Assembly: GCF_008000935.1 (NCBI RefSeq)
Contig: NZ_CP042831.1
Coordinates: 3,596,001-3,660,000 of the forward strand
Reading direction: 5' to 3'
DNA length: 64,000 nucleotides
Origin: Flavobacterium alkalisoli
GTDB taxonomy: Bacteria; Bacteroidota; Bacteroidia; Flavobacteriales; Flavobacteriaceae
A model generated the notes under the pieces. That model saw only the letters and a program-made list of their open reading frames with translations. It was not told where the DNA came from and did not search any database. Below, piece after piece: positions 63,372-64,000 of this stretch; within the stretch, counting starts at the first letter, position 1, and each line of letters starts with the position of its first letter. The position numbers and the translations under genes are program-made.

Positions 63372-63376
63372 CTAAA

Positions 63377-63850
63377 ATGAAATATACAGTTGAAATTGAA
63401 ATCGAGCTACCTGTAAGTAAGGTTATCGAGCTCTTTGACAACCCCGACAACATGAAACACTGGATGGACGGGTTAGCAAGCTTTGAACTTCTTAACGGTG
63501 TACCCGGGCAACCGGGTGCAAAATCCCGCCTGATATTCAGGATGGGTAACCGTAATATTGAAATGCTGGAAACCATAACCGTAAAGAAACTACCGGAAGA
63601 ATATACAGGAACCTATGAGGCAAACGGGGTTTATAATGTGGTAAAAAACAGATTTATATCTTTACCGGGAGACAGGACGAAATATGTTTCTGAAAACTAT
63701 TTTGAGTTTAAAGGCTTTATGAAAATAATAGCCTTTATAATGCCGGGATCTTTTAAAAAACAGTCCTTAAAATACCTTTATGACTTTAAAAGGTTTGCCG
63801 AAAATGACATTAAGCATATAAGCACCATACAACTAAACGGCACTAGCTAA
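63377..63850 (+). CDS. SRPBCC family protein
   Basis: A 157-aa START/Bet v1-like small-molecule binding protein (EIEIELPVSKVIELFDNPDNMKHW at the N-terminus; LEVTITVKK-like METITVKKLPEEYTGTYEA). Cytoplasmic. Likely in one operon with DUF4919, as the gap is 5 bp. Confidence 0.8.
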   Translation: MKYTVEIEIELPVSKVIELFDNPDNMKHWMDGLASFELLNGVPGQPGAKSRLIFRMGNRNIEMLETITVKKLPEEYTGTYEANGVYNVVKNRFISLPGDRTKYVSENYFEFKGFMKIIAFIMPGSFKKQSLKYLYDFKRFAENDIKHISTIQLNGTS

Positions 63851-63885
63851 ACACGGTAAAAGACTAATAAATATTCAACCAAAGT

Positions 63886-63925
63886 ACAACCTCAGTAGGG
63901 CAACACCTAATGAGGCTTTTTTTTT
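63886..63925 (+). terminator. Intrinsic terminator
   Basis: CCTCA-g-TAGG (63890-63899)/CCTA-a-TGAGG (63906-63915) with a 6-nt GCAACA-type loop, then T9. Confidence 0.85.
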
Positions 63926-63980
63926 GAATACCTCATTCGCTAAAACAAACTTATAAAGCAAAAAACTGTAAATTCGCAGC

Positions 63981-64000
63981 ATGATGACTTCACACGATAT
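63981..64000 (+). CDS. Start of a gene cut by the window end
   Basis: ATGATGACTTCACACGATAT opens a frame (MMTSHD or MTSHD) that runs off the window. It starts 4 nt after TAAATTCG (63969-63976), a one-mismatch -7 box. Too short to identify. Confidence 0.3.

Overview
The window looks like a chromosomal segment of a Flavobacteriaceae bacterium (Bacteroidota, Flavobacterium-like). The supporting signs are low GC, no Shine-Dalgarno sites, promoters that fit the Bacteroidota -7 motif TAnnTTTG, a type IX secretion sorting domain, lipoproteins, bacillithiol-type YtxJ, and the Bacteroidota arginine operon built around an N-acylornithine carbamoyltransferase. I see no rRNA, tRNA, CRISPR array, prophage or insertion sequence. 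The content is mainly housekeeping genes with small lineage-specific islands between them.

Layout. 0-3.3 kb: a cut-off LLM flavin oxidoreductase, an HxlR regulator facing an SDR across six GTTAC repeats, and a CarboxypepD_reg envelope protein. 3.4-9.5 kb: a 1017-aa BspA-like repeat protein with a T9SS tail, a sodium:solute symporter with a long structured leader, and a DUF481 barrel. 9.7-14.9 kb: small envelope and regulatory genes, including a DUF6515-like gene broken by one in-frame TAA and a paralogous pair of secreted proteins around a pentapeptide-repeat gene. 15-17.7 kb: glyA facing fumarylacetoacetase. 17.7-26.3 kb: the arginine operon (GNAT, argG, argC, argD, argF', argB, argE, argH). 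It is preceded by about 500 bp of leader holding a 27-codon ORF with three rare CGG arginine codons inside a strongly foldable RNA. 26.3-32.2 kb: YtxJ, ClpB, beta-carbonic anhydrase, a SulP transporter and a small protein. 32.2-36 kb: dps facing oxyR across a nested palindrome, then a DUF4920 / CxxCH lipoprotein / mnmD operon. 36-41.4 kb: ilvE, a MazG-like hydrolase, two paralogous small proteins and a TPR histidine kinase with a NarL-type regulator. 41.5-46.8 kb: a lipoprotein, an LpoB / COG3014 / secreted-protein operon and an SRPBCC-GyrI protein. 46.8-54.7 kb: tcdA-tatD, an AT-rich island of orphan genes, mnmA, a MORN protein and yidC. 54.7-64 kb: pyrG, DUF3820, OsmC, a four-LysM receptor-like protein, guaA, a Cys/Gly-tailed membrane protein, DUF4919 and SRPBCC.

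The genes that clearly work together are the eight-gene arginine operon under its putative arginine-sensing leader, the OxyR-Dps peroxide response, the carbonic anhydrase/SulP pair (inferred inorganic carbon handling), the kinase/regulator pair with its adjacent small protein, and two sets of envelope genes that may bear on peptidoglycan synthesis (LpoB-like, and LysM plus receptor). The strongest candidate for something undescribed is the arginine leader at 17,860-18,204. Secondary points are the nonsense codon at 10,024, alanine at the specificity position of ArgF', and several start codons that sit only 3-5 nt after a -7 box, which implies leaderless mRNAs.
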